Of a stretch of DNA of 64,000 nt, positions 37,122-45,916 are shown piece after piece; the stretch's first letter is position 1, and every line of letters starts with the position of its first letter. A model generated the notes under the pieces. That model worked only from the letters and a program-made list of their open reading frames with translations, had not been told where the DNA came from and made no database searches. This DNA is from a bacterium (GTDB taxonomy: Bacteria; Zixibacteria; MSB-5A5; CAIYYT01), in the NCBI GenBank assembly GCA_016708315.1, contig JADJGC010000023.1:372001-436000 (forward strand). The letters run 5' to 3'. The position numbers and the translations under genes were made by a program.

Positions 37122-38621
37122 CTACCTCGACACCATAACGACAATGTTTTCCAACGTCGCTGAGATCATCGTGACCAGCGGCTTGGGATAGACACCGAGA
37201 GCGATAGTCAACACGAGCAACGGAATGACAGCGAGAAGTTCGCGTCCGTTGATCTCGGTAAGACCAGCCCACTTCACGTTGAACTCGCCTAGGAACATTT
37301 TCTGTACCATGCGAAGGATATAGGCCGCGGTAAGCACCACGCCGATGACGGCGATGCCTGTCATTATCTGATAGGTCGGCGACGCAAAAGCGCCGACGAA
37401 TACCATGAACTCGGCTACGAATCCCGACATTCCGGGCAATCCCAGCGATGCCATCGCAAAGACGGTCATCAATGCGGTGTACAGCGGCAGTTTAGAACCA
37501 AGTCCGCCGAAGGCCGCGATTTCGCGGGTGTGAGCGCGATCGTATAACACGCCGACCAGTAAGAAGAGTGCGCCGGTGATCAAGCCGTGGCTGAACATCT
37601 GGAAGATGCACCCTGCAAGTCCGGTGGTGTGCGGCTGTCCGTCTGAATTTATGAAGAAGACCGCCATGCCCAGCACGCAGTAACCCATGTGCGAGACCGA
37701 CGAATATGCGACAAGCTTCTTAAGATCCTTCTGCGCCATCGACACAAGTGCGCCATAGATAATACCAATGACACCGAGGATGGCGAAAGGATAGGCGAAA
37801 TATTGCGTCCCGTGTGGCAGCATCGGATAACTAATCCGCAGGAAACCGTATGTGCCCATTTTCAGGAGCACGCCGGCAAGAATAATCGAGACTGCGGTTG
37901 GCGCCTCGACGTGAGCATCCGGCAACCATGTGTGGAACGGGAAGATCGGAACCTTGATGGCAAATGCGAGGAAGAAGAACACCCAGACGAGAATCTGTAG
38001 TGAGTGCGCGAACTGATTGCCTTGAGCGATCAGTTCTACCATATCGAGAGTGTGCGGTGAGGAATTCAGATAGAGGATCAGAATTCCGACCAGCATGAAG
38101 ATCGAGCCAAAGAGCGTGTACAGGAAGAACTTGATCGCAGCGTATTCCTTGCGCGGTCCGCCCCAGATACCGATCAGGAAATACATCGGCACCAGCATCA
38201 CTTCCCAGAAGATGTAGAACAGGAAGAAATCGAGCGCGGCAAACACTCCGATCATTCCAGCTTCAAGCAGCAGGAAGAACGCGAAGTATTCCTTCACGCG
38301 ATTCGTGATGTGGAACGAAACGATCAATGAAATCGTCGACAACAGCGCAGTGAGGAATAGCATCGGTACGGACAATCCGTCAACGCCGAGGAAATACTGA
38401 ATCGACAGCGACGGTATCCACTCGTAGCGTTCGGTGAATTGCATCACCGATGTCGATGAGTCGTAGGCGAACCACAACATCACCGACAAGATCAGCGGAA
38501 TGATGCTGACCGCAACGGAGGTGTACTTGATGAGTTGAGTCTTCTCCTTGTTTATCAGCATGACAAGCAGCATGCCGACAAGCGGGGTGAAGATCATGAC
38601 ACTTAAAATCGGAAAGTCCAT
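37122..38621 (-). CDS. nuoM: NADH-quinone oxidoreductase subunit M
   Basis: A 499-residue membrane protein with the antiporter-like core: FFLFYIFWEVMLVPMYFLIGIW (conserved Glu), AFAIKVPIFPFHTWLPDAHVEAPTA (conserved Lys) and DLKKLVAYSSVSHMGYCVLG. It forms one of the three proton-pumping units of complex I. Three bases separate it from nuoN and 24 from nuoL. It is intact in one frame. Confidence 0.96.
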   Translation of the reverse strand: MDFPILSVMIFTPLVGMLLVMLINKEKTQLIKYTSVAVSIIPLILSVMLWFAYDSSTSVMQFTERYEWIPSLSIQYFLGVDGLSVPMLFLTALLSTISLIVSFHITNRVKEYFAFFLLLEAGMIGVFAALDFFLFYIFWEVMLVPMYFLIGIWGGPRKEYAAIKFFLYTLFGSIFMLVGILILYLNSSPHTLDMVELIAQGNQFAHSLQILVWVFFFLAFAIKVPIFPFHTWLPDAHVEAPTAVSIILAGVLLKMGTYGFLRISYPMLPHGTQYFAYPFAILGVIGIIYGALVSMAQKDLKKLVAYSSVSHMGYCVLGMAVFFINSDGQPHTTGLAGCIFQMFSHGLITGALFLLVGVLYDRAHTREIAAFGGLGSKLPLYTALMTVFAMASLGLPGMSGFVAEFMVFVGAFASPTYQIMTGIAVIGVVLTAAYILRMVQKMFLGEFNVKWAGLTEINGRELLAVIPLLVLTIALGVYPKPLVTMISATLENIVVMVSR

Positions 38622-38645
38622 ATTTATACTCCTGCCTGAAGCAGA

Positions 38646-40568
38646 CTATACAACTCGAGTCACTATGAGCATCAGTACGATGCCGAATATGATAAAGAAA
38701 CCATACAACTGTACTTTGCCGGTTTGGAACTGACGCAACAACGCACCGGTGGCCCAAATGGTGTAGCCAAGTCCGTTGACTGTGCCATCGACGATGTGAA
38801 CGTCGAACCAAGTCTTGATAACCGACAGCCAAAGCGTGAATCTGCCAAAGGCGTTTACGACCCAATCGATAACACCGCCATCAAACGACCACAACAAATT
38901 GGTGAACGCCAGTGTCGGCTTGATAATTATCGTATCATAAATTTCATCGAAGTACCACTTGTTATAGAGCAGCGTATAAAGACCTTTGAATTTTGCTCCA
39001 AGAGCCTGCGGCGAAATCGATTTCTTGATGTACATCAGGTAGGCAAGCCCGATACCGGAGAACGCCACCAATGTCGAGATCAGCATTATGCTGATGTGTG
39101 CTTCAGCGTGGTGCGGTTCGTGAACATAGGCGAACATCGAGTACCCATGCGACAGCCACGGAATTGCCACCCAACCGGCACAGACCGACAACACACCCAA
39201 AACAATCAACGGCGTTGTCATAGTGCGCGGCGACTCATGTGCGTGTTCGTAGGCATGATGATCGCGAGACTCGCCGTAGAAAGTCAGGAAGATCAGGCGG
39301 AACATATAGAATGATGTCATGAACGCGACCAACAGCGTCAGTGCCATGAAAATTGGATGACCGAGAGTCGAGGCCACGATTTCGTCCTTGGACCAGAATC
39401 CCGACAACGGGAAGATACCGGCAATCGACAGTGTGGCAATCAGCATCGACCAATAGGTGATCGGCATTTTGTGACGGAGTCCCCCCATCTTCTGAATGTC
39501 CTGCGAGTGCACGGCGTGAATCACTGATCCGGCGCAGAGGAACAAGCAGGCTTTGAAGAAGGCGTGGGTCATCAGGTGCAAGGTACCGGCGGTAAACGAA
39601 CCGAGGCCGAGCGCCATGATCATGTAACCGAGCTGGCTGACCGTCGAATAGGCGAGAATGCGCTTGATGTCATTCTGGACGAGAGCAATCGAAGCCGCCA
39701 ACAGCGATGTGATGATACCGATAACCGCTACGAACAGTGCGGCGTCGGGACTATGTTCAAAGAGGCTCATCGAGCGCGCGACAAGGTACACACCGGCAGC
39801 AACCATCGTAGCGGCGTGAATCAACGCCGAGACCGGTGTGGGACCTTCCATCGCATCTGGGAGCCAGACATGCAACGGGAACTGTGCCGACTTACCGATG
39901 GCGCCGCAGAAGATTGCGATGCCGGCGAAAGTCAGAACGGCAGGCGGAATGACACCGCCTGCGACCTGTGAGAAGACTTCCTGGTAATTAAGCGTACCGC
40001 AATACGCGGCGAGGAGAATCACGCCGATCAGGAAACCGAAGTCACCAATTCGGGTAGTGATAAATGCTTTCTTGCCGGCGTCGGCGGCGGTCTTCTTCTC
40101 AAACCAGAATCCGATCAACAGATACGAGGTCAAGCCGACCAACTCCCAGAAGACAAAGATCAGGAAGAAATTGTTGGCGAGCACAAGGCCGAGCATCGAG
40201 AAGGTGAACAGCGAGAGATACGAATAGTATCGCGAGAAGCGCGGATCACCGTGCATGTAGCCAAGCGAATAAATCTGTACGAGCATCGAAACGGTCGTAA
40301 CCACGACCAGCATGATTGAGGTCAACGCATCGATGTAGATGCCGACTTCGAGTTTGAGAGTCGGGAACGATGCCCAGATATAGTTGAGTTCGAACGGTGT
40401 ATTGTCGCCGAGTTGTTGGATCAGCAGGCTCACGGCATAAAGAAATGCCGTGCCGATTGCACCGAGTGAAATGGCAGATGAAAGCTTGCGGTTCTCGCGC
40501 GTAAAGAAGACGATCAGACAAAATGCTGTCAAAGGCAGAAGCGGTATGATCCAACTAAGTTCGCGCAT
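38646..40568 (-). CDS. nuoL: NADH-quinone oxidoreductase subunit L
   Basis: A 640-residue membrane protein. It has NFFLIFVFWELVGLTSYLLIGFWF, GKSAQFPLHVWLPDAMEGPTPVSA with the channel lysine, DIKRILAYSTVSQLGYM and FKACLFLCAGSVIHAVH, and a long C-terminal part for the lateral helix that clamps NuoM and NuoN. Length is normal. It follows nuoK after three bases. Confidence 0.96.
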   Translation of the reverse strand: MRELSWIIPLLPLTAFCLIVFFTRENRKLSSAISLGAIGTAFLYAVSLLIQQLGDNTPFELNYIWASFPTLKLEVGIYIDALTSIMLVVVTTVSMLVQIYSLGYMHGDPRFSRYYSYLSLFTFSMLGLVLANNFFLIFVFWELVGLTSYLLIGFWFEKKTAADAGKKAFITTRIGDFGFLIGVILLAAYCGTLNYQEVFSQVAGGVIPPAVLTFAGIAIFCGAIGKSAQFPLHVWLPDAMEGPTPVSALIHAATMVAAGVYLVARSMSLFEHSPDAALFVAVIGIITSLLAASIALVQNDIKRILAYSTVSQLGYMIMALGLGSFTAGTLHLMTHAFFKACLFLCAGSVIHAVHSQDIQKMGGLRHKMPITYWSMLIATLSIAGIFPLSGFWSKDEIVASTLGHPIFMALTLLVAFMTSFYMFRLIFLTFYGESRDHHAYEHAHESPRTMTTPLIVLGVLSVCAGWVAIPWLSHGYSMFAYVHEPHHAEAHISIMLISTLVAFSGIGLAYLMYIKKSISPQALGAKFKGLYTLLYNKWYFDEIYDTIIIKPTLAFTNLLWSFDGGVIDWVVNAFGRFTLWLSVIKTWFDVHIVDGTVNGLGYTIWATGALLRQFQTGKVQLYGFFIIFGIVLMLIVTRVV

Positions 40569-40571
40569 GAC

Positions 40572-40883
40572 TTACCATTTCATCAGGTTGATGTTATCCA
40601 CAAAGATATCGCGGAAGTTGCGATAGATCAGCATGACAATCGCCAAACCGACAGTGACTTCGGCGGCAGCGATCACGATCGTGAAAATCGCAAAGAGCTG
40701 TCCGGTGAGATCGGTCGGCGTAATGAAACGATTGAACGCAACGAGATTGATATTGACGGCGTTGAACATCAGTTCAATCGACATCAGAATTCCAATGGCG
40801 TTGCGACGAGTGAGAGCGCCGAAGAATCCGACGCCAAAGAGAATCGCCGCCAGCGACAGATAATGTCCGAGTCCGATTTCCAT
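40572..40883 (-). CDS. nuoK: NADH-quinone oxidoreductase subunit K
   Basis: A 103-residue protein from ATG 40883 (MEIGLGHYLSLAAILF). A longer frame from 40910 would only overlap nuoJ. GAGGAG lies 11 bases upstream. It has three membrane segments, with the conserved Glu residues in GILMSIELMFNAVNINLV and in the third helix (IVIAAAEVTVGLAI), both essential in proton transfer. There is a normal family ending, with an extra FVDNINLMKW. Confidence 0.95.
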   Translation of the reverse strand: MEIGLGHYLSLAAILFGVGFFGALTRRNAIGILMSIELMFNAVNINLVAFNRFITPTDLTGQLFAIFTIVIAAAEVTVGLAIVMLIYRNFRDIFVDNINLMKW

Positions 40884-40887
40884 ATCG

Positions 40888-41385
40888 CTAATCTCTCCTC
40901 GCAATGACAATGGCGCCGATTAGTGCTGCTAACAGCACAATCGAGACAATTTCAAACGGCACGACATAGACGGTCATCAACAGTTTGCCGAGCGACATCA
41001 CGGTTTCTTCCGGAGGCGCGGCAGACTTGACGTTCCAGATGGTCTTGCCGAGGCCAAACACTGTGATCGCCATAAAGGCAATTGTCGCCAACAAGGCAAA
41101 CGGGACTTGTTCATTTTGCTGTTTGATTCCGATACCGGAAACGCGCGCAGTCAACATGATGGCGAATATCAGCAGTACCGACACGGCGCCGACATAGATC
41201 AAGACCTGCACGGCGGCGATGAAGTCCGCTCCGAGCAAGACATAGATGGCGGCGACCGAGAACATGCAGATGACGAGCATCAATGCGCAATGAAAGATGT
41301 CGCGCAAGGTCACGACGAGAATGCCGGACACGACAATCATAAAGGCAAACAAGTAGAATAGATATGGCGCGATTCCGTGATCCAT
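40888..41385 (-). CDS. nuoJ: NADH-quinone oxidoreductase subunit J
   Basis: A 165-residue membrane protein with five hydrophobic segments. It has LRDIFHCALMLVICMFSVAAIYVLLGADFIAAVQVLIYVGAVSVLLIFAIML, in which the third helix (YVGAVSVL) carries the pi-bulge region and is the family mark. It sits between nuoI and nuoK with very small gaps. Confidence 0.94.
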   Translation of the reverse strand: MDHGIAPYLFYLFAFMIVVSGILVVTLRDIFHCALMLVICMFSVAAIYVLLGADFIAAVQVLIYVGAVSVLLIFAIMLTARVSGIGIKQQNEQVPFALLATIAFMAITVFGLGKTIWNVKSAAPPEETVMSLGKLLMTVYVVPFEIVSIVLLAALIGAIVIARRD

Positions 41386-41387
41386 GG

Positions 41388-41984
41388 CTATTCGCCCTCT
41401 CCCTTGGGTTCGACAGGCTTTTCAGGTTCTGTGGCCGGTGCCGGTGCCGGTGTTGCAACGGCGGTTGCCGCGTCGCCTGCTGGAGCCGGAGTTGTGGCTG
41501 CCGGTTTCGGAGCGGCTTTCTTGGCGGTCGGAACGAAATCAACATCACGGCCAAGTTCCTGCAAGCGATGGACGTCGTAAATCAAACTGGCTTTATCGTA
41601 AGAAGAGAATTCGTACTTCGGCGTAAGTTTGATCGCATCGAAGTTGCAGGCCTCCTGACAGAGACCGCAATAGCAACAGATTGTATTGTCAATTGAGAAT
41701 GAATCGAGTTTCCAGCGCTTGTCGTCGCCGCGGTGACGATCGATGCGGATTGCGCCGACAGGACAGGCTTTGGCGCAGAGAATACAGGCGGTACAATTGA
41801 GATCGCCCGACTCCTTGTCGGAAAGCAGAACTACAACACCGCGGGAACGTTCGGGCATTTCCCAGCGCTCAGTCGGATATTGAAGCGTGATAGATTTGCT
41901 GAACAGATGCCGCAACGTGACCCACAAACCGATGAGCAGGTTCTTTATTCCCGAAATGGGATTCAGTTTGTATGCGGTTGGCAT
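41388..41984 (-). CDS. nuoI: NADH-quinone oxidoreductase subunit I with Ala/Pro-rich tail
   Basis: A 198-residue protein. It has two [4Fe-4S] motifs, CTACILCAKACPVGAI near residues 60-75 and CCYCGLCQEACNFDAI near 99-114, which hold clusters N6a and N6b between NuoB and the rest of the peripheral arm. The fold ends near residue 145. A tail of about 50 residues rich in Ala, Pro, Lys and Glu (PAATTPAPAGDAATAVATPA and more) follows, unusual for NuoI. It begins 9 bases after the corrected nuoH stop. Confidence 0.95.
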   Translation of the reverse strand: MPTAYKLNPISGIKNLLIGLWVTLRHLFSKSITLQYPTERWEMPERSRGVVVLLSDKESGDLNCTACILCAKACPVGAIRIDRHRGDDKRWKLDSFSIDNTICCYCGLCQEACNFDAIKLTPKYEFSSYDKASLIYDVHRLQELGRDVDFVPTAKKAAPKPAATTPAPAGDAATAVATPAPAPATEPEKPVEPKGEGE

Positions 41985-41993
41985 CGTTCTTCC

Positions 41994-43026
41994 CTATCCT
42001 CTGAACAAGAATCCGGAGATAATGAGGTTCAAAAACGCCAGCGGCAACAAGACCTTCCAGCAGAATTCCATGAGTTGGTCGACGCGCAAGGCGCGGAAAG
42101 GTCCACTTAAACCAGATGATGACGAATATCACGAACGTCGTCTTGAGGATGAACCAGAGCCAGGACGGCAAGAACGGTCCCTGCCAGCCGCCGAGGAACA
42201 ATGTCGTTGCAATGGCGGAGACGAGGAAGAGATTCAAGAATTCGGCCAGGAAGAACATGGCGAACTTCATGCCGGAGTATTCGATATTGAAACCGGCTAC
42301 CAATTCCTGTTCGGCTTCGGGAATGTCAAATGGCGCGCGGTTGGTTTCGGCAACGGCGGCCACTAAATAGATGGCAAAGCCCAATGGCTGACGCCAGATG
42401 AACCAACTGAAGACGCCCTCTTGCGCTTCGACGATGGCGACCATCGATAGCGATTGGGTCATCATGATAACACCGAGCACGGAAAGCGTGAGCGGGACTT
42501 CATAGGAGACGATTTGAGCGGCGGAACGCATGCCGCCGAGAAGCGCGTATTTATTGTTCGAACTCCATCCAGCCATCAGTAGTGAGATGACGACGAAGGT
42601 CGTAATCGAGAGCACATATAATATGCCGATGTTCAGATCGGTTGGGATAATGCCCTCGCCCCACGGAATCACAGCGAATGCCGCATACGATGATGCAAAG
42701 CAGATCACCGGCGCCCAGAAGAACACCTTGCGGTCGACGTTCGTGGGAATGATGTCTTCCTTTTGGAAAAGCTTGAGTCCATCAGCAACTGTCTGCAGCC
42801 AGCCGTGCCAGCCGGTGCGCATAGGGCCGAGGCGCTGTTGGAAGTGGCCGGAGAGTTTGCGTTCCCACCAGACGAGGAAGAGCACAATCAAGAAAGCCAT
42901 CAAGAGAACGGCGACGGCGGCAAGCACCATTTCGAGCAATTCAGCAAACCAAATGGGCAAGCCGAGCCATTCAACCAATGCGATTAGTTGGGTGTCAATC
43001 CATTGAAACAGCGGCGTCAATTCCAT
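41994..43026 (-). CDS. nuoH: NADH-quinone oxidoreductase subunit H, 3' frameshift
   Basis: The sequence has WWERKLSGHFQQRLGPMRTGWHGWLQTVADGLKLFQKE, RAPFDIPEAEQELVAGFNIEYSGM and the quinone-site loops of NuoH. After IIWFKWTFPRL the direct frame runs on into unrelated sequence to 41869, across the nuoI start. The alternate frame reads RVDQLMEFCWKVLLPLAFLN and ends SGFLFRG at 41994, the normal family end. One surplus base near 42083-42092 explains this. The corrected protein is about 343 residues. It connects the peripheral and membrane arms and contains the quinone chamber. Confidence 0.92.
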
Positions 43027-43028
43027 GA

Positions 43029-44144
43029 CTATCTATCTACCTCGGGGAGAATCACATCAAGTGAAGCGAAGGTCGCAACCAAATCGGCAATCATCATACC
43101 GGAGGCAATCGCCGGAATAAGCTGAGTGTGACAGTATGAGCCGCCGCGCAGTTTGAGACGATACGGTTTGGTGCTGCCGTCGGAGATAATATGGCATCCC
43201 ATTTCGCCGCGCGCATTTTCAATGCGGGCATAGCATTCGCCAACAGGCGGTTTGAAGACAGCTTTCATTTTAGCTTTGTAGTCGCCCTGCGGAAGATTGT
43301 CGAGCGCCTGACGGACGATCTCGTTCGATTGACGCATCTCCTGCACGCGAACCATGTATCGATCCCAGGTGTCGCCGACCGTGCCGGTGGGGATGTCAAA
43401 CTTGAAACGGTCATAGATTGAATATGGGTCATCGCGGCGAAGATCCCACTTGACGCCGGACGCACGCAGAACCGGACCAGAGGCGGCATAGTTGACGGCG
43501 ATGTCTTTGGAGATTATGCCGACGTTCTTCGTGCGTGCAAGGAAGATCGGATTCTGGGTCAGGATGGCTTCGTAGTCGTCGATGCGATGTTGGAAGGTGT
43601 CGACGAATTTGCGCGCCAACGGCAAGAAGTCCTCGGGAATATCATACGCGACACCGCCGACCCGGATGTAGTTATAGGTGAGGCGCTGTCCGGATGTCAT
43701 TTCAAAGAGATCGATAATTTGTTCACGTTCGCGCAGACAATAGAGAAACGGCGTGATAGCGCCGAGATCGAGCGAGAACGTCCCCAGGAAAATCAGGTGC
43801 GAGGCGATACGGTTGAATTCGAGCATAATAACGCGCAGGTATTCGGCGCGTTCCGGCACTTCGACGGCGGCGAGTCTTTCGGTAGCAAGACAGAAAACTT
43901 CCTCGGAAGCCATTGAAGTAACGTACTCGAAACGATCGAGCATTGGTATGCACTGGGCGTAGGTGCGATTTTCGCAGATCTTTTCGATGCCGCGATGGAG
44001 ATAGCCGATGTAGGGCGTGGCGCGAACAATGTTCTCGCCATTCATTCGAAGCATGAGCCGGAGCACACCGTGCGTTGACGGGTGCTGTGGTCCCATGTTG
44101 ACCTCAAACTCTTCGCTATATTGAGATGGCGTCGCTTCGTTCAT
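43029..44144 (-). CDS. nuoD: NADH-quinone oxidoreductase subunit D
   Basis: A 371-residue protein with MGPQHPSTHGVLRL near residue 17 (the quinone-site His), GYLHRGIEKICE, RIASHLIFLGTFSLDLGA, SGQRLTYNYIRVGGV and PYRLKLRGGSYCHTQ. It is shorter than some because it is not fused to NuoC. It is a hydrogenase-large-subunit relative without the NiFe ligands. Its ATG overlaps the end of nuoC by four bases and two bases separate it from nuoH. Confidence 0.96.
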   Translation of the reverse strand: MNEATPSQYSEEFEVNMGPQHPSTHGVLRLMLRMNGENIVRATPYIGYLHRGIEKICENRTYAQCIPMLDRFEYVTSMASEEVFCLATERLAAVEVPERAEYLRVIMLEFNRIASHLIFLGTFSLDLGAITPFLYCLREREQIIDLFEMTSGQRLTYNYIRVGGVAYDIPEDFLPLARKFVDTFQHRIDDYEAILTQNPIFLARTKNVGIISKDIAVNYAASGPVLRASGVKWDLRRDDPYSIYDRFKFDIPTGTVGDTWDRYMVRVQEMRQSNEIVRQALDNLPQGDYKAKMKAVFKPPVGECYARIENARGEMGCHIISDGSTKPYRLKLRGGSYCHTQLIPAIASGMMIADLVATFASLDVILPEVDR

Positions 44145-44617
44145 TGCACTTCCGGCATTCTTATAAAGTCCCTACCATCCCAATCACGCAGCATCGGATT
44201 GCCTTGATCCCAATCATCCGGCAGGAGGAAACGCCTGAGGTCCGGATGATTCACGAAGTCGACGCCATATAATTCCCAAATTTCCCGCTCGAACCAGTTG
44301 GCAGCAGGAATGATGTGTTGAATCGAGTTGATCTTTCCGCCGATGCGGTCGACCTTGGTCTTTATGGTGAGTTTGTGTCTGTATTCAAGTGAAGAGACGA
44401 AATAGACAATGCCAATAGATTCCGTGAGGTCGACACCGGAAATTGCAGAGAGATAATTCATCTTTAAATCCGGATTTTCGACTAAGTAAGCGAAGAGGTC
44501 GACGATAGCATCAGCCTCGACGGTGACGGCTGTTTGTGCCGGAGCGAGTTCCAGCGCGCTGACCTTACCGGGAAACTTGGCGGTCAAGAGAGCAAGAATG
44601 GTATCGTTATCAGCCAC
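44141..44617 (-). CDS. nuoC: NADH-quinone oxidoreductase subunit C
   Basis: A 158-residue protein with the 30-kDa subunit signature: NWFEREIWELYGVDFVNHPDLRRFLLPDDW, ending in HPLRKDFP-like DGRDFIRMPEVQ. The N-terminal half is the usual alpha/beta domain. It is separate from nuoD, unlike in enterobacteria. It overlaps nuoB by eight bases. Confidence 0.94.
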   Translation of the reverse strand: MADNDTILALLTAKFPGKVSALELAPAQTAVTVEADAIVDLFAYLVENPDLKMNYLSAISGVDLTESIGIVYFVSSLEYRHKLTIKTKVDRIGGKINSIQHIIPAANWFEREIWELYGVDFVNHPDLRRFLLPDDWDQGNPMLRDWDGRDFIRMPEVQ

Positions 44618-45131
44618 GACGGTCGCTGCTCCAGTCCTGTAGTTTTTCTTTCTTGACTTTCTGCTGAACCTTGATACAGGCTTCCATCAGCGATTCAGGT
44701 CGCGGCGGACATCCGGGGAGAAACACATCTACCGGAATGATCTGGTCGACGCCCTTGAGTACCGCATAGGTATCGTAGTAGAACGGACCGCCGGAGCAAG
44801 CGCAACCGCCCATGGCGATTACGTAACGCGGCTCTGCCATTTGTTCGTAGAGCAACTTGACGCGGGGCGCCATTTTGTGAGTGATGGTGCCGGCGACGAA
44901 CATCAGGTCGGCCTGACGCGGCGAGGCGCGGAAGAACATTCCAAAACGGTCAAAGTCATATCGCGATGCACCGGCGCACATCATTTCGATTGCGCAACAT
45001 GCGGTGCCAAAAAGCAAATACCAGAGAGAAGACGCACGCGACTCATTGAGAACTTTCTCTAATGAGGTCGTGACGACGGTGCCGCCGGGCATGTTTTCCA
45101 TGTATACCGGAAGCTTCGAAATTATGCCCAC
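44610..45131 (-). CDS. nuoB: NADH-quinone oxidoreductase subunit B, GTG start inside nuoA
   Basis: The protein has FGTACCAIEMMCAGASRYD, the ligand Cys pair of cluster N2, then GGCACSGGPFYYDTY and PGCPPRPESLMEA, completing the four ligands. It passes electrons to quinone. The longest frame starts at 45158, deep in nuoA. I prefer the GTG at 45129-45131 because AAGGGAG stands seven bases before it; the ATG at 45104 has no ribosome site. The start thus overlaps the nuoA end by about ten bases. Confidence 0.93.
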   Translation of the reverse strand: MGIISKLPVYMENMPGGTVVTTSLEKVLNESRASSLWYLLFGTACCAIEMMCAGASRYDFDRFGMFFRASPRQADLMFVAGTITHKMAPRVKLLYEQMAEPRYVIAMGGCACSGGPFYYDTYAVLKGVDQIIPVDVFLPGCPPRPESLMEACIKVQQKVKKEKLQDWSSDRRG

Positions 45132-45481
45132 TTGAGGACTCCCTTCTTCCAGGCCCAAGCGAGGCCGATTACGAGGATGCCGATGAAGATAAGCATCTCA
45201 ACGAGGGCGAACAATCCCAGAGACTTGTAGGCAACAGCCCACGGAAAAAGGAAGATTACTTCGACATCAAAGATGACAAAAAGGAGCGCAAATATATAGA
45301 ATCTGGGGTTGTACTGGATCCAGGCGGTGCCGATTGGCTGTTCGCCGCATTCGTAGCTGGCGAGTTTGGCTTCGGATGGGCGGTGCGGACGGATGAGTTT
45401 TGCGATGGCGAGGGTCACCAAAACGAAAACAACGCCTAATGTCAGGAATATTCCTACGGGTGCAAAGCTGTCCAGATTCAA
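45122..45481 (-). CDS. nuoA: NADH-quinone oxidoreductase subunit A, TTG start
   Basis: A 119-residue protein with three membrane segments and the family block SYECGEQPIGTAWIQYNPRFYIFALLFVIFDVEVIFLFPW. The TTG at 45479-45481 is chosen: GGAGGG lies seven bases upstream. A TTG at 45496 would sit inside the ribosome site itself. It is the first gene of nuoABCDHIJKLMN. There is no nuoE, nuoF or nuoG in the operon. Confidence 0.93.
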   Translation of the reverse strand: MNLDSFAPVGIFLTLGVVFVLVTLAIAKLIRPHRPSEAKLASYECGEQPIGTAWIQYNPRFYIFALLFVIFDVEVIFLFPWAVAYKSLGLFALVEMLIFIGILVIGLAWAWKKGVLKWA

Positions 45482-45560
45482 AACTATACCCTCCAAAGTT
45501 CCTGACGATTGTGATTTACTTCACAAGTAAATCAAGACCAAACGTCCCTTATTTGATCGG

Positions 45561-45589
45561 TAATTAAATAAAGGGCTTTAGTTTGTCAA
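45561..45589 (-). promoter_or_regulatory. Promoter for the nuo operon
   Basis: On the minus strand TTGACA (45584-45589) is followed by TTTAAT (15-base spacing) or TAATTA (17-base spacing). It lies about 80 bases before the nuoA start codon. The rest of 45590-45916 is AT-rich and gene-free. Confidence 0.55.
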
Positions 45590-45814
45590 GTTGTTTTTCG
45601 ATAATTTGCTCTATTTATTTCGGACTAAATTAGGCATATCTTTGTGAAAGAAAGCTAACTAGTTGAAGATTTGAGTCTTAGCGAACCGGTCAGAAATTCC
45701 GATAGAAATTGTGGCATTCGGACCTCCTTTGTTCCCCCCTGTTGTAGTCTTGGTTCCGCAGAGCATCAGTAAACGGAGAGAAATGTTAGGCTTTGATTAG
45801 GATTATTATTGATA

Positions 45815-45837
45815 AAATATACCGGAGCGGTATATTT
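45815..45837. promoter_or_regulatory. Inverted repeat upstream of the S74 array
   Basis: AAATATACC-GGAGC-GGTATATTT is a perfect 9-bp inverted repeat, 80 bases before the first array gene and in the divergent gap to nuoA. It has operator-like geometry, and no T-run marks it as a terminator. Which regulator would bind is unknown. Confidence 0.45.
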
Positions 45838-45916
45838 AGTTGTGGCGAGAGCCATAGACTTATCTGAACTAACTCTGAAATTGCACAGACTCTAACACTA
45901 TTCGCAGGAGAAGTGT

